Shown here one piece after another: positions 23,003-36,100 of a DNA stretch of 64,000 nt (its first letter is position 1; every line of letters begins with the position of its first letter). The stretch is from Erpobdella octoculata (taxonomy: Eukaryota; Annelida; Clitellata; Hirudinida; Erpobdellidae): contig OZ022246.1 in the NCBI GenBank assembly GCA_963978895.1, forward strand, positions 1,417,605-1,481,604, read 5' to 3'. The translations under genes were made by a program, and so were the position numbers. The notes beneath the pieces were generated by a model that saw only the letters and a program-made list of their open reading frames with translations, was not told the origin of the DNA and made no database searches.

Positions 23003-24537
23003 ATGGCGGCTCTGCAACCGATTATTCCGATTGGTAATCTAGTTTTTTTATGAATAAAATATTTAGACTTAGACTTTAGAGTAGTTTAGAGATTAAATTG
23101 TTAGTTAAGAAGGGAAGTTACATAAAAAATTTGTGTGACATCAGCTTGATGAGAGATTCAGTTGAAATTTCAAATACAAAATGATGGATTTTAATAAATT
23201 TTGGTTTATCCTATGCCTGGATTGTAAACTAATCTGTTATTTACTGCCACATAATGTAACTTGTTTTTTCTAATCAGCATCATAATCGGCAGCACTTAGT
23301 CGACGCATTGAGTGACTAGAGTTAGTAGAGACTAGACACTAGACTAGGACTAGACTAAGTCTCAGTGCTTTTAATTTTTTTATTTAAATTTCATAAAATC
23401 GTTTATAAAATGATTTGTGCTGCGGAGTACAGTGATTTTCCTCTTTTTCTTCAAATGTCATAAAATCGTTTAAAAAATTATTCGTGCAGCGGAGTACAGA
23501 GATTCTCCTCGCGACCCGACGAATTACGTTCTCGTCCGGCTGGACGTCGACGGCCTTAAAAAGAAAAGGTTCGGCAGCGATCCGGCAAATGCCAACATCA
23601 CGTTCGACGTCAGCGGCTGGTGAGGGAAAACTTTTTTTTTATAACTTTCTGATTTGAAATTATAATTTGTTTTGCTTAGAATTTCACAAGCGTCGAATCA
23701 GTGTTCGTATAAGTCACTATAAGTTCTTTGAGTATTCGAGCTCATATGGAACTCTTTTAGATATCAGCTCTTCATTTTTTTGCAATGAAAATCAAAAACA
23801 TGAATAAATATCTTTGAACAAAGATACACAAGAAGATGTAAAGATGTGTATGGAGATGTAAACATCAGTAAGATGATGTGAAGATATGTAAGGATATGTA
23901 GAGATACGTAAGGAGGTGTAAAGATATGTAAGAAAATGTAAAGATATGTATGGAGATGTAAAGATATGTAAGGAAATGTAAAGATATGTATGGAGATGTA
24001 AAGATATGTTAGGAGGTGTAAAGATATGTAAGGAGATGTAAATATATGTAAGGAGATGTGAAGATGTGTATGGAGATGTAAAGATATGTAAGGAGATGTA
24101 AAGATATGTAACCAAAAGATTATTTGAACAATGCCAATGAACTAAAATCTACTTTATAATAAAATTTCTTTTCTTTTAAAAATTTTCAGGTCTTTCAAAT
24201 TAATGGTTGAGTTGGTCAGCGGCAAAGAGGCAGAAGTGTTAAAGGTTTACGTGTTCGAGATAAAAAGGTTACCGGCGGAAATACTTACGGACCGGTCGAA
24301 GACGTTCTACAAAGTTTGTTTCAAATTCTTGACGCGAAGAAATTGAAAATAAATCGAAATAAGACGTTGCCGATTTGTTTTCTAATACTCGGTAAATAAA
24401 AATAATGGCGTTTATCTGTCATGTTTTCGATTACGCAGGTGAAAAAAGACGAAGTGGAACTTCACCTGTGCAAAAAAGTACCTGGAGTGTGGACGGCTTG
24501 GCTTTCCAGCGTGGGCCTCGAACAGGAACAAAGTTGA
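23003..24537 (+). CDS. Small CS-domain (p23/CacyBP-like) protein
   Basis: Proposed four exons: 23003-23033, 23502-23619, 24190-24313 and 24439-24537, phases consistent, 123 residues. The first exon (MAALQPIIPI) is the weakest part. The body reads NYVLVRLDVDGLKK, then ITFDVSGWSFKLMVEL, then TFYKVKKDEVELHLCKK, and ends GLEQEQS. The pattern of beta strands with YKVKKDEVELHLCKK followed by W resembles the CS domain of calcyclin-binding protein and NudC/p23 relatives, which bind HSP90 clients or ubiquitin-ligase parts. The SGS domain of CacyBP is absent. Intron 2 holds a ~20-bp minisatellite. Function beyond a CS fold is not claimed. Confidence 0.5.
23392..23510. repeat. Tandem duplication over the CS-gene splice acceptor
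   Basis: Two ~53-bp copies, 23392-23444 and 23458-23510, of TCATAAAATCGTTTAWAAAA through GCGGAGTACAGWGATT. The second contains the acceptor used for exon 2; the first supplies a spare copy of it. Confidence 0.8.
23819..24112. repeat. AGATATGTAAGGAGATGTAA minisatellite
   Basis: About 15 imperfect 20-bp units in intron 2 of the CS-domain gene. They give a spurious Tyr-Ile-Ser-Leu repeat frame on the minus strand. Confidence 0.9.
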
Positions 24538-25551
24538 AAGTAGCGGTTATGATGACGGAGTAGATGATGGATGTGTCAATGATGATTGTGATGGTGTAGG
24601 AAATGTCAGTTTTGTCTCATTGCTTCTTTTACTGTAAGGATCCTCAAATGTGTTTGTGAAAGAACAGTCGATGGGCTATTTGATTATGTTTTTGTTTAAG
24701 TTTTGTTCTTCTGCAGTATAATCCTATTCTATCAAAGCTCAGGAGACTGCCAAAATTACTTATTTATGTATAAATATCAGAGTCTATTATCCATCACCAT
24801 TGTTTGGTATAATGTGATTATACTGTATCATCATTAGTTTTGTCTTCACTCTACTATTAGGTTTAATTTACAACTGTGGGAACCACAAGCTCATGCATTG
24901 CCTGTCTCTTTGGAGAAAAAAATATCAACATTTCTATCTATCGTGTTTTTTTTCTCAACACATTCTTTGAAATCGTCATAATTTATCTCTTTTTATTTGA
25001 GAACTGCCTCGGTCCGTGTTTGAACAATGCAAGCTTTTCTCTTCACTGTCTTAAACGATGATCATCAGTTTCAATTGTTAAGGCATCGTTTCGTGGGTCT
25101 AGTCCGATAGCTGCTCGTTGCCGAGTTTCTCTGCTGGCAGCTTTGCACCTTTTCTGTATTCAATGGTCGTATGTTTCTGTCGGTATGCATCTCGCTTCAG
25201 TTTCTCCCGTGGGTAACATGAAAAATAATCATTCGTACCACGATTAGTGTCTTTGTGCCTGATTTGTCTCGGTCTGTAGATGCTGAAAACCCTATCTCAT
25301 TATGTTTGCATTTAATTTTTGTTATTTCATCAATCTTAAAGCACCTGGTGTAAAGGACTATAAACTATTATAAAAAAATATTCATAACTTTGTTCAAATT
25401 TCTATCGATTATTCCAAATTGTAACATTTTTGTTCTGTCTCTCGTTACTCCATAGAGAAAAAATTTGTAAACGATAATTTTGTTTGAACCATTTATTTGT
25501 ATAAGTAAAAAATTTATTTTGAATAAAAAGTCATTCTTTTTTTTAAATCTT
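24538..25551. other. Tail-to-tail intergenic region
   Basis: Space between the 3' ends of the CS-domain gene (+) and NOC2L (-). It includes a 3'-tail fragment of the SINE-like repeat (25325-25380) and otherwise no recognisable feature. Confidence 0.6.
25325..25380 (+). mobile_element. SINE-like element, 3' tail only (copy D)
   Basis: CTTAAAGCACCTGGTGTAAA followed by GGACTATAAACTATTATAAA; 5'-truncated copy of the family. Confidence 0.6.
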
Positions 25552-26746
25552 CTATTCATCATCGCTGTCAGTTTCGCAACCGTTTTCATTGTCATCATCA
25601 TCGCCGTCGCTACTGTCATCGTCTAAATTCAAATCCCGAACGACATCGGGTCGATCGTCGACATCGTCTTCGATTTCGTCGGTCGCGACGTAATCTTCCT
25701 CGTGAACCTTCGATTCTTCTTCCTCGTCTCCGCAGTCGCTGACGGGCGATCTCGCCAAGGCTTCAAGCTCGTCTTCGTCAAAATCGCTTAAATAAATAAG
25801 TATTGTTGTTATTCATAGTTTTCAACGTTGCGGAAAGTGAGGAAACAAATTTGGATTAAACAAATTAAATAAATTCGAAGAAACAAAATAGACTGATTCG
25901 GATACCTGTATTCGGAGTCTGAGCCCGTTTTCTTTTTCTTATTTTTCTTTTCGACCCTGGTAATAAACAACGTTCAGTTATTAACCCAAACTATGTAATA
26001 AGATCACCGAGTGCAATAATAAGTATTTTTAAGATTTTATTATTTTTGCTGTTGCTACATGAAAGACTGACAAATAATAATTATTTAAATAACAAATAAT
26101 AATGTGAATAAATTAAATTTACATATTATAATTTCAAGGTTATCACATTAGGACATTCACAGTAACGTTGCCAACATTAATAATTACACGTTACGTGTAG
26201 CCAACCAGCTGACAGACCTTTTATCTTTTTTACTGTTTTCTTTCTTCGTTTTATTTTTGTCCTGATCTTCCACTTTCGTTCCAGCGTCTTCGTCCGCCAG
26301 GGCCTGTGATTAAAAAAACGATTTAAAAGGTGAAGGTCATAACAATAGGCTGCCACTACCTGAAATACACCACCGAAGCCTAAGGGGCGACTCGTGCATG
26401 CGAGATAACAAATAAATGACAATATATTTTTATCATATCTATGCAATATTTCTTGAATAATTTTCAAGTTTTAAAAATTTTCAATTTTGAACACATGTTC
26501 ACTAATACAATGTTTTCTGTAAATATACGACAAATAAATATACCATATCTTTGAATAGCAGCAGTTCCATCTGCTTAACTCTAACTTTCATCCAATCGTC
26601 GTAGTACGTCTTAACGTCGCTACCCTCTGACTTCAGTTTATCCTCCACGATTTCCTGGAATTTGAAAAAGAACTTATTTCGAAAAACGTTCTAAGATAAT
26701 AAATACAGTTATTTGAAAAGATCTTATTTAAAAAAATAGTTTTTAA

Positions 26747-26807
<61 letters not shown>

Positions 26808-29800
26808 GCAGTGTGTTTATTTGTGGGTGTGAGTGTTCACTTATCACACCCGAACCGCTGGAGCAATTGGAACGAAATTTTATTTTGCACGGAGGTAGTC
26901 CTCATATGGGATAAGTTGTATAGAAAGTTTCGACCCTTCTGTAACCCGACCAGACCACGAGGGATAAGTTACGGTACGGTTAGGGCTGAGGTTACGACAA
27001 GAGAAAAGGCGAAAGTAAAAACACCATGTAACCCTGGTAGTTAAATATAAATAATTCAAAGCTGTATAATAACTCAATTTTTTAATCAGATCACAATATA
27101 TATATATAATTAAATACAAATTCTAGACAATTACAAAAAATATATACTTAAAAATAAAAATGTACAAATTAAATAAAACATGGGGGTACCGTGGTGGTCG
27201 CATCTCTCAGATCGATCGTCGATTCTCTCCTTCTCTTTTTCACTTGTTCGCACGTTGACTGGATCTTCTGCAAGACCAACTTGATCTTCTTCACGTAAAT
27301 CCGAGCCTTGCTTTGTTTCGTAAAAGTTCTCAGCTACGGAGGTGTGAGAGGAAAGAGTTAATTTTAACTTTTTTTTTTAATTAAAATATTCAATGAAATC
27401 AACAGATCTTTTTTGACAAAATTCATTAACATCTTTTATAACGAATTATTCACAGAAGCTTAAACGAATAAAAAAAAACTGGCACAATACTTACTTTGTT
27501 GTATACTTAGAAACTACACCTTATTACTACGAATCATGTAAAAGCTGACTTAATTATTCGCGCCCACTAACTAGTCCTTAATACGGTACAATCCGGCTGT
27601 ACCTTACCTGGGTACGACCTACGATTAGATATAACGTACCAAACCGTCGGTCCCGTCACGACTGCGCATAATACGATACCCGGTTGTAACGTATTTTGAA
27701 TTCGACGTAACGTTCGACTATAACGACGTACTGAAATCTTACCTCGTCGACCAGGTTGGCGACGTGCTCTGGAAAGCTTATCCGATGGGCGTTCCAACTG
27801 CAGTACTCGAGGATGAGTTCCGTGATTTCATCCATGGCTGCGTCCTGTGGTGTACGATCGAATTGAATAAATTAAATATTCAATCACTAAGGCGCACCAT
27901 TAAAGATACAATCACACACACACATGTCTTAATAGAATGGAATAAGAAATTTAGGTACACGCAGGTGTAGCGATAGAATTGAATGATAAAGATAGACTAA
28001 AGGATACGACCAAAACAGGATCACTCGGGTGTAGCTATAGATTTGAATGATAAAGATAGAATCAAGGATATGACCAAAATACGTTCGAGAAAAATGATGA
28101 CAATCAAAGTTATAATTAGCTGTGCTGCTTCAAATACCACTTTAATTTACATCGCTTTTAAACTTTGCTATTAAAATCTTAGAAGTTCAGCAAGAACTTT
28201 GTACTCCACTTTGACCTGTCATCATCATCGTGACCACCACCACCACAACAATAACTTACCCTGAAAGCTTTTTCTTCTCTTTCCTCTTTAGACATCTTCA
28301 AGCAAACGGAGAAGACACAGTGCTTCATTTTCGATTGCTTCGGCTCCTTGAGGAAGAGTTTCGACCGAAGCGGCTTGACCGAGAAAAAATGAAATCACAT
28401 AATAATAAGTATATAAATGCTAAAACGATAAAGATGATATGACACAGCGATTGAATAGTTTTTTTTTTTTACAAACAATCGCCGTCTCGACTGATCAGCT
28501 CCGCTTTGATTACCTGGAGGAGTATCGGGAGGACGGGAACGTAGAGGCCCGTGCTTTGGCAGAGCTCAATCAGGATCCTGACGTAGTGAAACCTCAACGG
28601 TATGCTCGCCGGGGCGTGATTCAATCTACATAATTTTTAAAAAAAATAACATTGATAACCTCAAATGACAATCAATTATACATAAACGCGTGAGGCAGCT
28701 TTCCAGCCGCATGGTTTGAAGGAATATTATTGTCTTTAAGTCCAAACAAATCTGCAAACAATTTGACATTTAATGGTAAAAATAAAAACTTAGACAATGA
28801 TAACTATTTCAGCTGGTTATAAGTAATTATGAGTTATGTAATTTCAAAAATTAAATACCAGCATTCAACTTTTTATTTGTTAATAACTAACATATATATA
28901 TTACACAACTCTCACTGTTCATTGATCTGGAACACAAACCGAGAAGACTTCTTACAACTTTAGTAATCTCTCCAACTTAGAATAAGCACTGCAAACTTAT
29001 ATTCATAGGCACAAAATTACAGACCCAGTCTCCGTTTTTACAGACATACGACGATGATTATTATGCTTTGGCCTGACCCAATAATCTCGACCCGACCCAT
29101 TTCCAGCGACCCGAATACGAAGCCTCGGAATGAGCAGGGCTCTACTCCACCTCCGGAAAAACAAACAACGAACCCGACTTACTGGATAATGGTGAGGATG
29201 GCAGCCACCAGCGGACCGACGAGGGTCTTCAAGTACTTGTCGTCCTTGTTCTTGCCCAGGAGTCCCGCCCACATGGATAACGAGTGGCACGTCTGCCAGT
29301 CCGAGATGGCCTGACGAGGGCTCAAAACGGAGCTTTTGCGATCTTCCTAAAAATAAAAAAACCGAAAAGATTCTAACAATGAAGAAACAACAGAGCTGAA
29401 AAGCAACTGAAAAAATGACAAAAAAAAATAAAATTTTTGATTCATTATCGTATGACACTTCAAGACGAAACGAAAAACCCATCGCGGACAAACTAGTGTC
29501 TTACCTTTTTCGGGAACTTCACGACGTGCTCGACGTTCTTCGTCGTCTTTTGAAGAAAGGTGAAGGCACACCTGTACGCCGTGTAGGCGTTCAGAGAAAA
29601 AAGCTCGACGAGGGATTTCTTGATGAAGTTGATCGCCGGTAGAGAAATGACGGACGTGTAGTAACAGTTGCTCTTCGCTTTCAGGTAGAGATTCTGGAGA
29701 GAAAATAATTAATCGTTATTTATTTCTTTTCAAGCCGTCAAACCATTGTCATCTATTGCTTGTGAGACCATCGTTTACAGCTCATCCAGCTCACTGCGTA

Positions 29801-32439
29801 TTTATCATTGTATTTGAGAAAACAGAAATAATAATAATAATGATAACAACATTAATAAGAATAATGCTTGAAAATTTTTAAAGTTGGCATAGAATCCAAA
29901 ATAACTTCATAGCCATCAAGACATTTTGTCATCCATTCGTCGATGCCGTAATGCGAATAAGCCTAATAATAATAATATTAATATCAACAACAAAGCAAAC
30001 ACATTCCTAAAAGAACGTCACTAACGGTGAAAGCAAACTTGGTCGTTTTCTCGTTGAGCGTCGGTATGATGTTGATGAGGCATCTCAGTGCGAGGATTCT
30101 TATTGTCTCGTCGGGTGAAGAAGACCACAATTCGATCATTTTCTATGATATTATTAACGATATTTAGAAAGTCTCATCAAAAGCCATTAAGAGAGGGACA
30201 AATCAGGGAATGATAAAATGTATGTATATATGTATGTACATGTATGTACGTACGTATGTATGTCTGTGTGTATATAGGCACGTGTGTTGTTAAAGTTCTG
30301 TCCAACTATATGCGTATGTCAATAAAGATTAGTTTCAGTCAATGCGTGCGCCAATAAACCACGACCAAACAACCTTTAGAAACGGCTTGACGAGCTTCGG
30401 GTAGCAAGCGAAGAAAAGAGTCAACTCGAGTAGATGCTTCATCACCGGTTCTCTACTCTCACCCGATGAAATCTGATCTAACAACTGAAAACGAGAGAGA
30501 TAAATTAATTATAAATAAAGAAAAATTAAACACGTTATTAATCAGCATATAAATTTTTTTATAATAAATCTAACCAGCCTTAAAAACTAGCCGGCAGTGA
30601 AAACTGATTCAATTTAAATTTCCAGCTCATTCATTTCCACGCAACCAACCTGAAGAACATCGAGAAGGTACGGCTTCAACAGGAGTTTGATCTTCTTCCA
30701 CTTGTTGCTCATGGAAGGCAGGACGACCTTTTCCTTTTTCTTCAAGGCGGCAGGAAGCGCGAGGTGCTTCAAGAGTTCGGGCACGAGGTCAACGATGCAG
30801 GTAGATATGATGGCATTGTAGACTGTTGGAATATTATTCAAATTAAATTGGAATTTATCAACATAAAAACCGATGTGATACGTCATATAGATATAAATCA
30901 TCTGCATCATCTATATTTCGTCTATGAATTTTTTTTAGAGTCGTCACAACAACTGTTGTTCTTATGACAGCTGAAACTTCACACAAACTTTGCATAATCA
31001 TTTAAGCACACGCACGCACGCAGATGAATCATTCCGTGCAGCTGGACGCGATCGTCACGTACCGGAAATCGATTCGACGATGTACTTAGACGAAGCCTCT
31101 CCGTCCTTCGGAGGACTGTTGAACCGAACGGCTGCCTTGAACGCTTCCGACAGCTCCTTGAGTCCCTCGTGTAAATTTCCCTGTTTTTTCAAAATGAAAT
31201 TAATTAATAATCATTAAAAATATAATCGTTACTAATTAATGTGATTTAATTAAATGGTAAATTCACTATCATCATTGGTATCCGTATTAAATTAGCTCTT
31301 TCATGTAATTGTGAGCGATCTATAACAGACAAGGTATGACCGATTGTTACAAACAATTTACCTGTATTAAGTTGTTCCACTTTTCAATTAATTTCAAGGT
31401 TACAGCAATCTGTCCCGGCTTCTTTTTCTTTTTGAACGAGTCATCTTTGCAGCTGTCTTTGTCATCGTCGTCGTCATCATCGCCATAAGGTTTTCGACCA
31501 TCATCATCACTGTCCTGTTCTCCTTCATCACTTTCTTCCATTTCAACATCGCTCTTGTCGTCTTCCTCGTCATCACTTTCTCCATCCTCACCATCACCAC
31601 TTCCTTCATCTTCATCACTTCCACCATCTTCTTCATCATCCTCATCACTGATTCCTTCTTCTGAATCCTGTTTTTTGGATGATGGTTTCTAAAATAAAAT
31701 GTAACTTTGCTAACTAATTAGAGTAAATAAAATAGAGGATCCTCCCTTAAATACTCATATATTTAGGCAAATATGTTAAAAAAAAGATAAACCAAATGTA
31801 GTCGGCAAATGCTTCGTTCTTGCTCCTAAAAAAACGGTGCTAAATGAAAAAATCAGAGTTATGGCCAATTCAGATGTGATCAACAAATCAAAGGAAATGC
31901 AAAACATGTATAGTGTAGAAAAATGGAAATACAAGAAACTGACAGTAAAAAAGAAGAAAGTAACAGCAATTAATTTTTAGTCAATTAAATTTTTAATTGA
32001 AAAAAAAATTGCCTCTTTTGAGGTAAATAAATAAAAGTCTATTGTTCCATTTACTTGGAACGAATAAAGGCCATACAACAATAATTCTAGTACATTTTAT
32101 TTTTTTATAAAAACTTTATAAATTTTTAAAAAATTGAAATTTTTGTGCAACAGTGTAACTAAGTAGGCCAGAATGCTACCGTTTTGTTTGTTTACACATT
32201 CCTGCAATTATTGAATGATCATAACAAATTCAGATTTTGCAATTGAATTTATAAAAAAAAACTACTTCTAATTTTTGTCTCTTTCTGGGCCTCTCTTCAT
32301 TTTCCTCTTCACTTTCTTCATCGTCATCGCTCACATCAAAGTCTAGCAATTTTTCATCTTCTTGTTTGAGAAATTCGGCAAATTCAGGATCAATAGTCGA
32401 CAAATTTGCAATAGTCTTTTTTAGTTTTGTTGGTGCCAT
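25552..32439 (-). CDS. NOC2L: Nucleolar complex protein 2 homolog (Noc2/NOC2L)
   Basis: Noc2 acts with Noc1 and Noc3 in maturation and export of pre-60S ribosomes; the vertebrate protein also inhibits histone acetylation. Exons, in order: 32439-32266, 31688-31362, 31180-31063, 30822-30650, 30484-30374, 30142-30026, 29693-29505, 29346-29183, 28625-28514, 28373-28260, 27844-27743, 27333-27190, 26654-26544, 26303-26218, 25956-25906, 25786-25552. All phases agree; with these exons the product is 775 residues (human 749). Both termini are strongly acidic. The helical core carries ITLKLIEKW-like, VYNAIISTCIVDLVPELLKHL, SLPAINFIKKSLVELF, SDWQTCHSLSMW and SIPLRFHYVRIL segments of the Noc2 domain. A TTTCAG acceptor directly abuts the ATG (CAGATGGC). 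A further small in-phase exon at about 29962-29906 (19 codons, AYSHYGIDEWMT..) may be optional. Confidence 0.93.
26748..26803. repeat. (TA)n microsatellite in NOC2L intron
   Basis: Pure TA repeat in the intron upstream of the exon at 26654-26544. Confidence 0.95.
27961..28080. repeat. Tandem duplication in NOC2L intron
   Basis: Two ~60-65-bp copies sharing GAATGATAAAGATAGA and GATAYGACCAAAA. Confidence 0.75.
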
Positions 32440-33179
32440 CTGAAATCAAATTGTACGTCTACACTACCAACGTGGTAATTTGATTATGATTAAAATTAAA
32501 ATAAACAAGACTGACTTAACAATTCAAAATCTATTAATTTAAAATGCGTTTCTTCAAATTCACTTAATTTCAAAGAAGCAATACCTTTTTATAGGGGCGA
32601 TTACTATGTATAAGTACAAAAACGTTTCTAAAATTAAATTCACTGAATTATCGTCACTTTGTTTATATTTTAGATAAGTAAAAAAATTTTTGTAAAATTA
32701 TTTAAAAACAAATAAATAATTAAATTACATAAAAATGTAACAATTACATTTTTAATTATTTTTAAATTTATATTAAATTAGTTGTTTTAACATAAACTGC
32801 AACTTTAACAAAAAAATAATTAGGCAAAAATATTTTTTTATATTTTAAATAATTTTTTTATTTTTAAATTTTTGTTTAAATTCAATTTATGATGTAACAA
32901 CATTATACGTGTTCGTTTGCGGTAAACGAATTCGATTAGTAAAATTGTGGGTCTGTTGACGCGAATGTCTAGTTACGGTAAAGAAGGGTTATTTTCGTAT
33001 GAAATTTGCTAAAATGTCATTTTAAATGTTATATCATTGTTTTTTAGTCGAGATTGCATGTTAATTTATCGCTTTTTATTAGCTTTCCCACTGAATTGCC
33101 ACAAACAGACCGACCAGACCAGACCCTACGTAAGTGCCCAGTTAGTAATTTAGCTGGTTAAAGAAATTAAAAGCTGGTA
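32440..33179. promoter_or_regulatory. Shared upstream region of NOC2L and MCPH1
   Basis: The two genes start head-to-head, 740 bp apart between ATGs. Any promoters for both must lie in or overlap this AT-rich stretch, unless distant leader exons exist. I recognise no core promoter motif with confidence; the part at 32900-33180 is less AT-rich. Confidence 0.5.
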
Positions 33180-36100
33180 ATGGGTTCGGATAAAGAAGAG
33201 ACTGAGGCTAAGCCGGAGGTGGTGACCGATTCTTCCGTAGAAAACATGCCGCAAAAGGCTGCTTCCGAGTCTGAAGTCTTGAAAGGTTTTAAAATTAATT
33301 AATTATTGTAATTTTATATTACTTACTTACTAATACTAACCGACGGTTTTACCGAATCCCAGCTGTTAACGGTCTGAAAACTAACTATACAAAATTAGTA
33401 TTGAATGTCTTAAGGTGGAATCATGCGCAAGAATGAATCGAGTTAATTTTTTAACTGATGCTGAAGCCCATAGTAATGTTGACACATGGACATGATACCT
33501 AACGGATTTTGAACACACCTTATTTGTCATATGTCAACAGTATCAAGATAAATATTTTACTGAGTTTATTAATTAATTATTTCTTGAAAAAGTGGGCTTA
33601 AGGCTTAAGAGATTGGATTGAATTGATCAACTTTATTGATTGCCTAATAGACTAATGTAACTCTCTCTCTACAACTGCCTATCTCTATCTGAATGTAGGA
33701 ATCTGCTTTACATTCTTATATAAACTCATTAAATATACATTTTGCACCATTTTTTAATAGTTTTTCCCATTTAATCAAGTTACACTGGGTTCCTCTTGAG
33801 TACAGGGACCGACCCGGGGGGCGGGGAATGCATTCCACCCACCACACCAGGAATTCCTGGACCCCCCCCTGCTTGAGTACAGATTAATTTTTAAAACATC
33901 CTGTTTGATGTTTATAACCATTAAGACTACATCTCTCTCTATTTAAAAAAATTTTGTTTCTGAACCTGAACAATCTAATCTGCAATTTTCCTTCTCTTAA
34001 TGTATGTATCTCAATCCTAATAAAGACTTTTTTGTTCATCTTTATTATTTTTTGTACTCATATTTATGTAGCCATTTTTTCACTCTCTTTTAACTTCGGT
34101 GTCATTGACTGCTCTCAGAAGGGAGAGATGTCGTTATTTCCTAGCAGAGCATTTTTAGCTTCAGTTAAACATTCCATAGCGATTCTTTACTTTAAGTTAC
34201 TTGGCAGATTTACAGTTAGGTAAAAAGTTAGTAGCGAGGATAAACTTCGCCAGACATGCCACTAAGGTATAATAAATGATCATCTACTAACAATTGTATT
34301 TTTTCTCTTAGTTTGCAAATTTCAATTGGTATAATTCATTACCTAAATAGAATTAAAAGTTATCAAGCATTAAACGAGTATTACTTACCTAGTTCTGTCT
34401 CTTATAAACGATCGCACATTCGAATCCGCTAGGCGTCGTGGTCCTAGTCGACGTAAGATGTGGAAGGGAAGACTGGAGCGATTCCATAGAAGTCCAGCTG
34501 GTCAGACTGGGCGCCAGGACCGTCGAGACCTTCGTCTCCGACCTGACCCACGTCGTCTTCAAGGACGGGCACAGGAGGACCCTGAATGCCGCGTTGAGGC
34601 GCAAAGTTCACCTGGTCAACGTTCTCTGGATAGACAGGTGTCATAGTATTAATTGATTGTATTTTAATTCAATTAAATTAGTTAAATTAATTGATAGTAT
34701 TAATTGATTGTATTTTAATTAAATTAGTTAAATTATTTGATAATTGAACAAATTGATTGTATTTTAATTAAATTAGTTAAATTAATTGATAGTTGAATGA
34801 ATTGATGGTAATAATTGTTTGTATTTTAATTAAACTAAATTAGTTAAATTAATTGATAGTATTTCAATTAAATTGAATCAGTTAAATTAATTGATTTATT
34901 TTAATTCAATTAAATTAGTTAAATTAATTGAACATTGCTTTTCGTTATCTTTTCAGCTGCAGGACTAAGATGTACCGGGACAATGAGGAGAATTTCAAAG
35001 TGATCATACCAGAAAAACCTATTGATAAACCTTGGTATGTCAAGCGGGTTGAGGTAAGACGTCATCTTGATGCTGTTAAGTCATTAAAGAGAGCAAATAT
35101 TTAGATATAAATTGCTGGTTTTTGGGGTCGATAATTTATCGTAACCCCGAAAAAAATGCTCCAACTGCGTTAGAATAAAAATTTGTTTATGCGTAGAAGA
35201 TGAAAGAGCGATGAAAAAAAAAGTTATTGACTGCGTAAATCATTGGTTTTGTACATTTGATCTTCATTTTATGTCCTTTTTTTAACTTTCAGCAGAAACA
35301 CAAGTACCTGCTCGACCAAAAGCCCGATCCGTGGGAGGAACTGAACGGAGTGAAGTCGACTCCGCCAGTTTCTCGGACACCGGCGCCGAAGAAAGCTACG
35401 ATCGATTCTTACTTTGCCAGCAATAGTGCAGGGGTAAACTTCATGATTTGATTTGAACTTGTTACTTTTTATAATATAAGATCGGAGGCTCTATGGCGTT
35501 GCCTTAAACCAGCTCCAGTAAGAGTGAGACACCAGTTAGTTATTTTCGTATTAAAATATCGGTTGTAATTCAAATAAAGAGTATTTATAATCGTTTATCG
35601 ATGATGCGGCATGAAATGTTTACGTCTCTTTGCTTATAAAAGTTTTTCGGTAACTTTCTTTCAGAGTGCGAGCGCATCGAAGACTGCCACGGTAACCCCA
35701 TTGGGTGGAAGGAACACACGACGGAGATCCAAACTGCTGCTGAACAACAACAACGGTGAGTGAGCGGACTTGTTTTCATCTCCGCCGTTCCTGATTTGTA
35801 CTACGACCGATTTGAGTCGAGTCGTTTATAATCTATCGCATTTCTTTCGGAAAAATTCAGTTTTCCTCGGTTTCGAGTTATTCATTTCCATTTTTGTTTT
35901 TTTTTATCCCGCACAGTCAACCAGCCGGAGACGGAAAACGTGGAAAAGACGGCAGACGAAGACAGCGGTGACTACATCGACCATTTATTCAGTAAGTGAA
36001 TCGATGCCGTGTGAATAATCTTGCTTAACTGATTATTAATTTAAAAATTAGATTTTATAATTTTGTTTAAGCAAATAATGTTAATTATTTAAATAAAATA

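Noticed and set aside
23792..24115. Minus-strand Tyr-Ile-Ser-Leu repeat frame
   Set aside because: Arises from the 20-bp minisatellite in the CS-domain gene intron.
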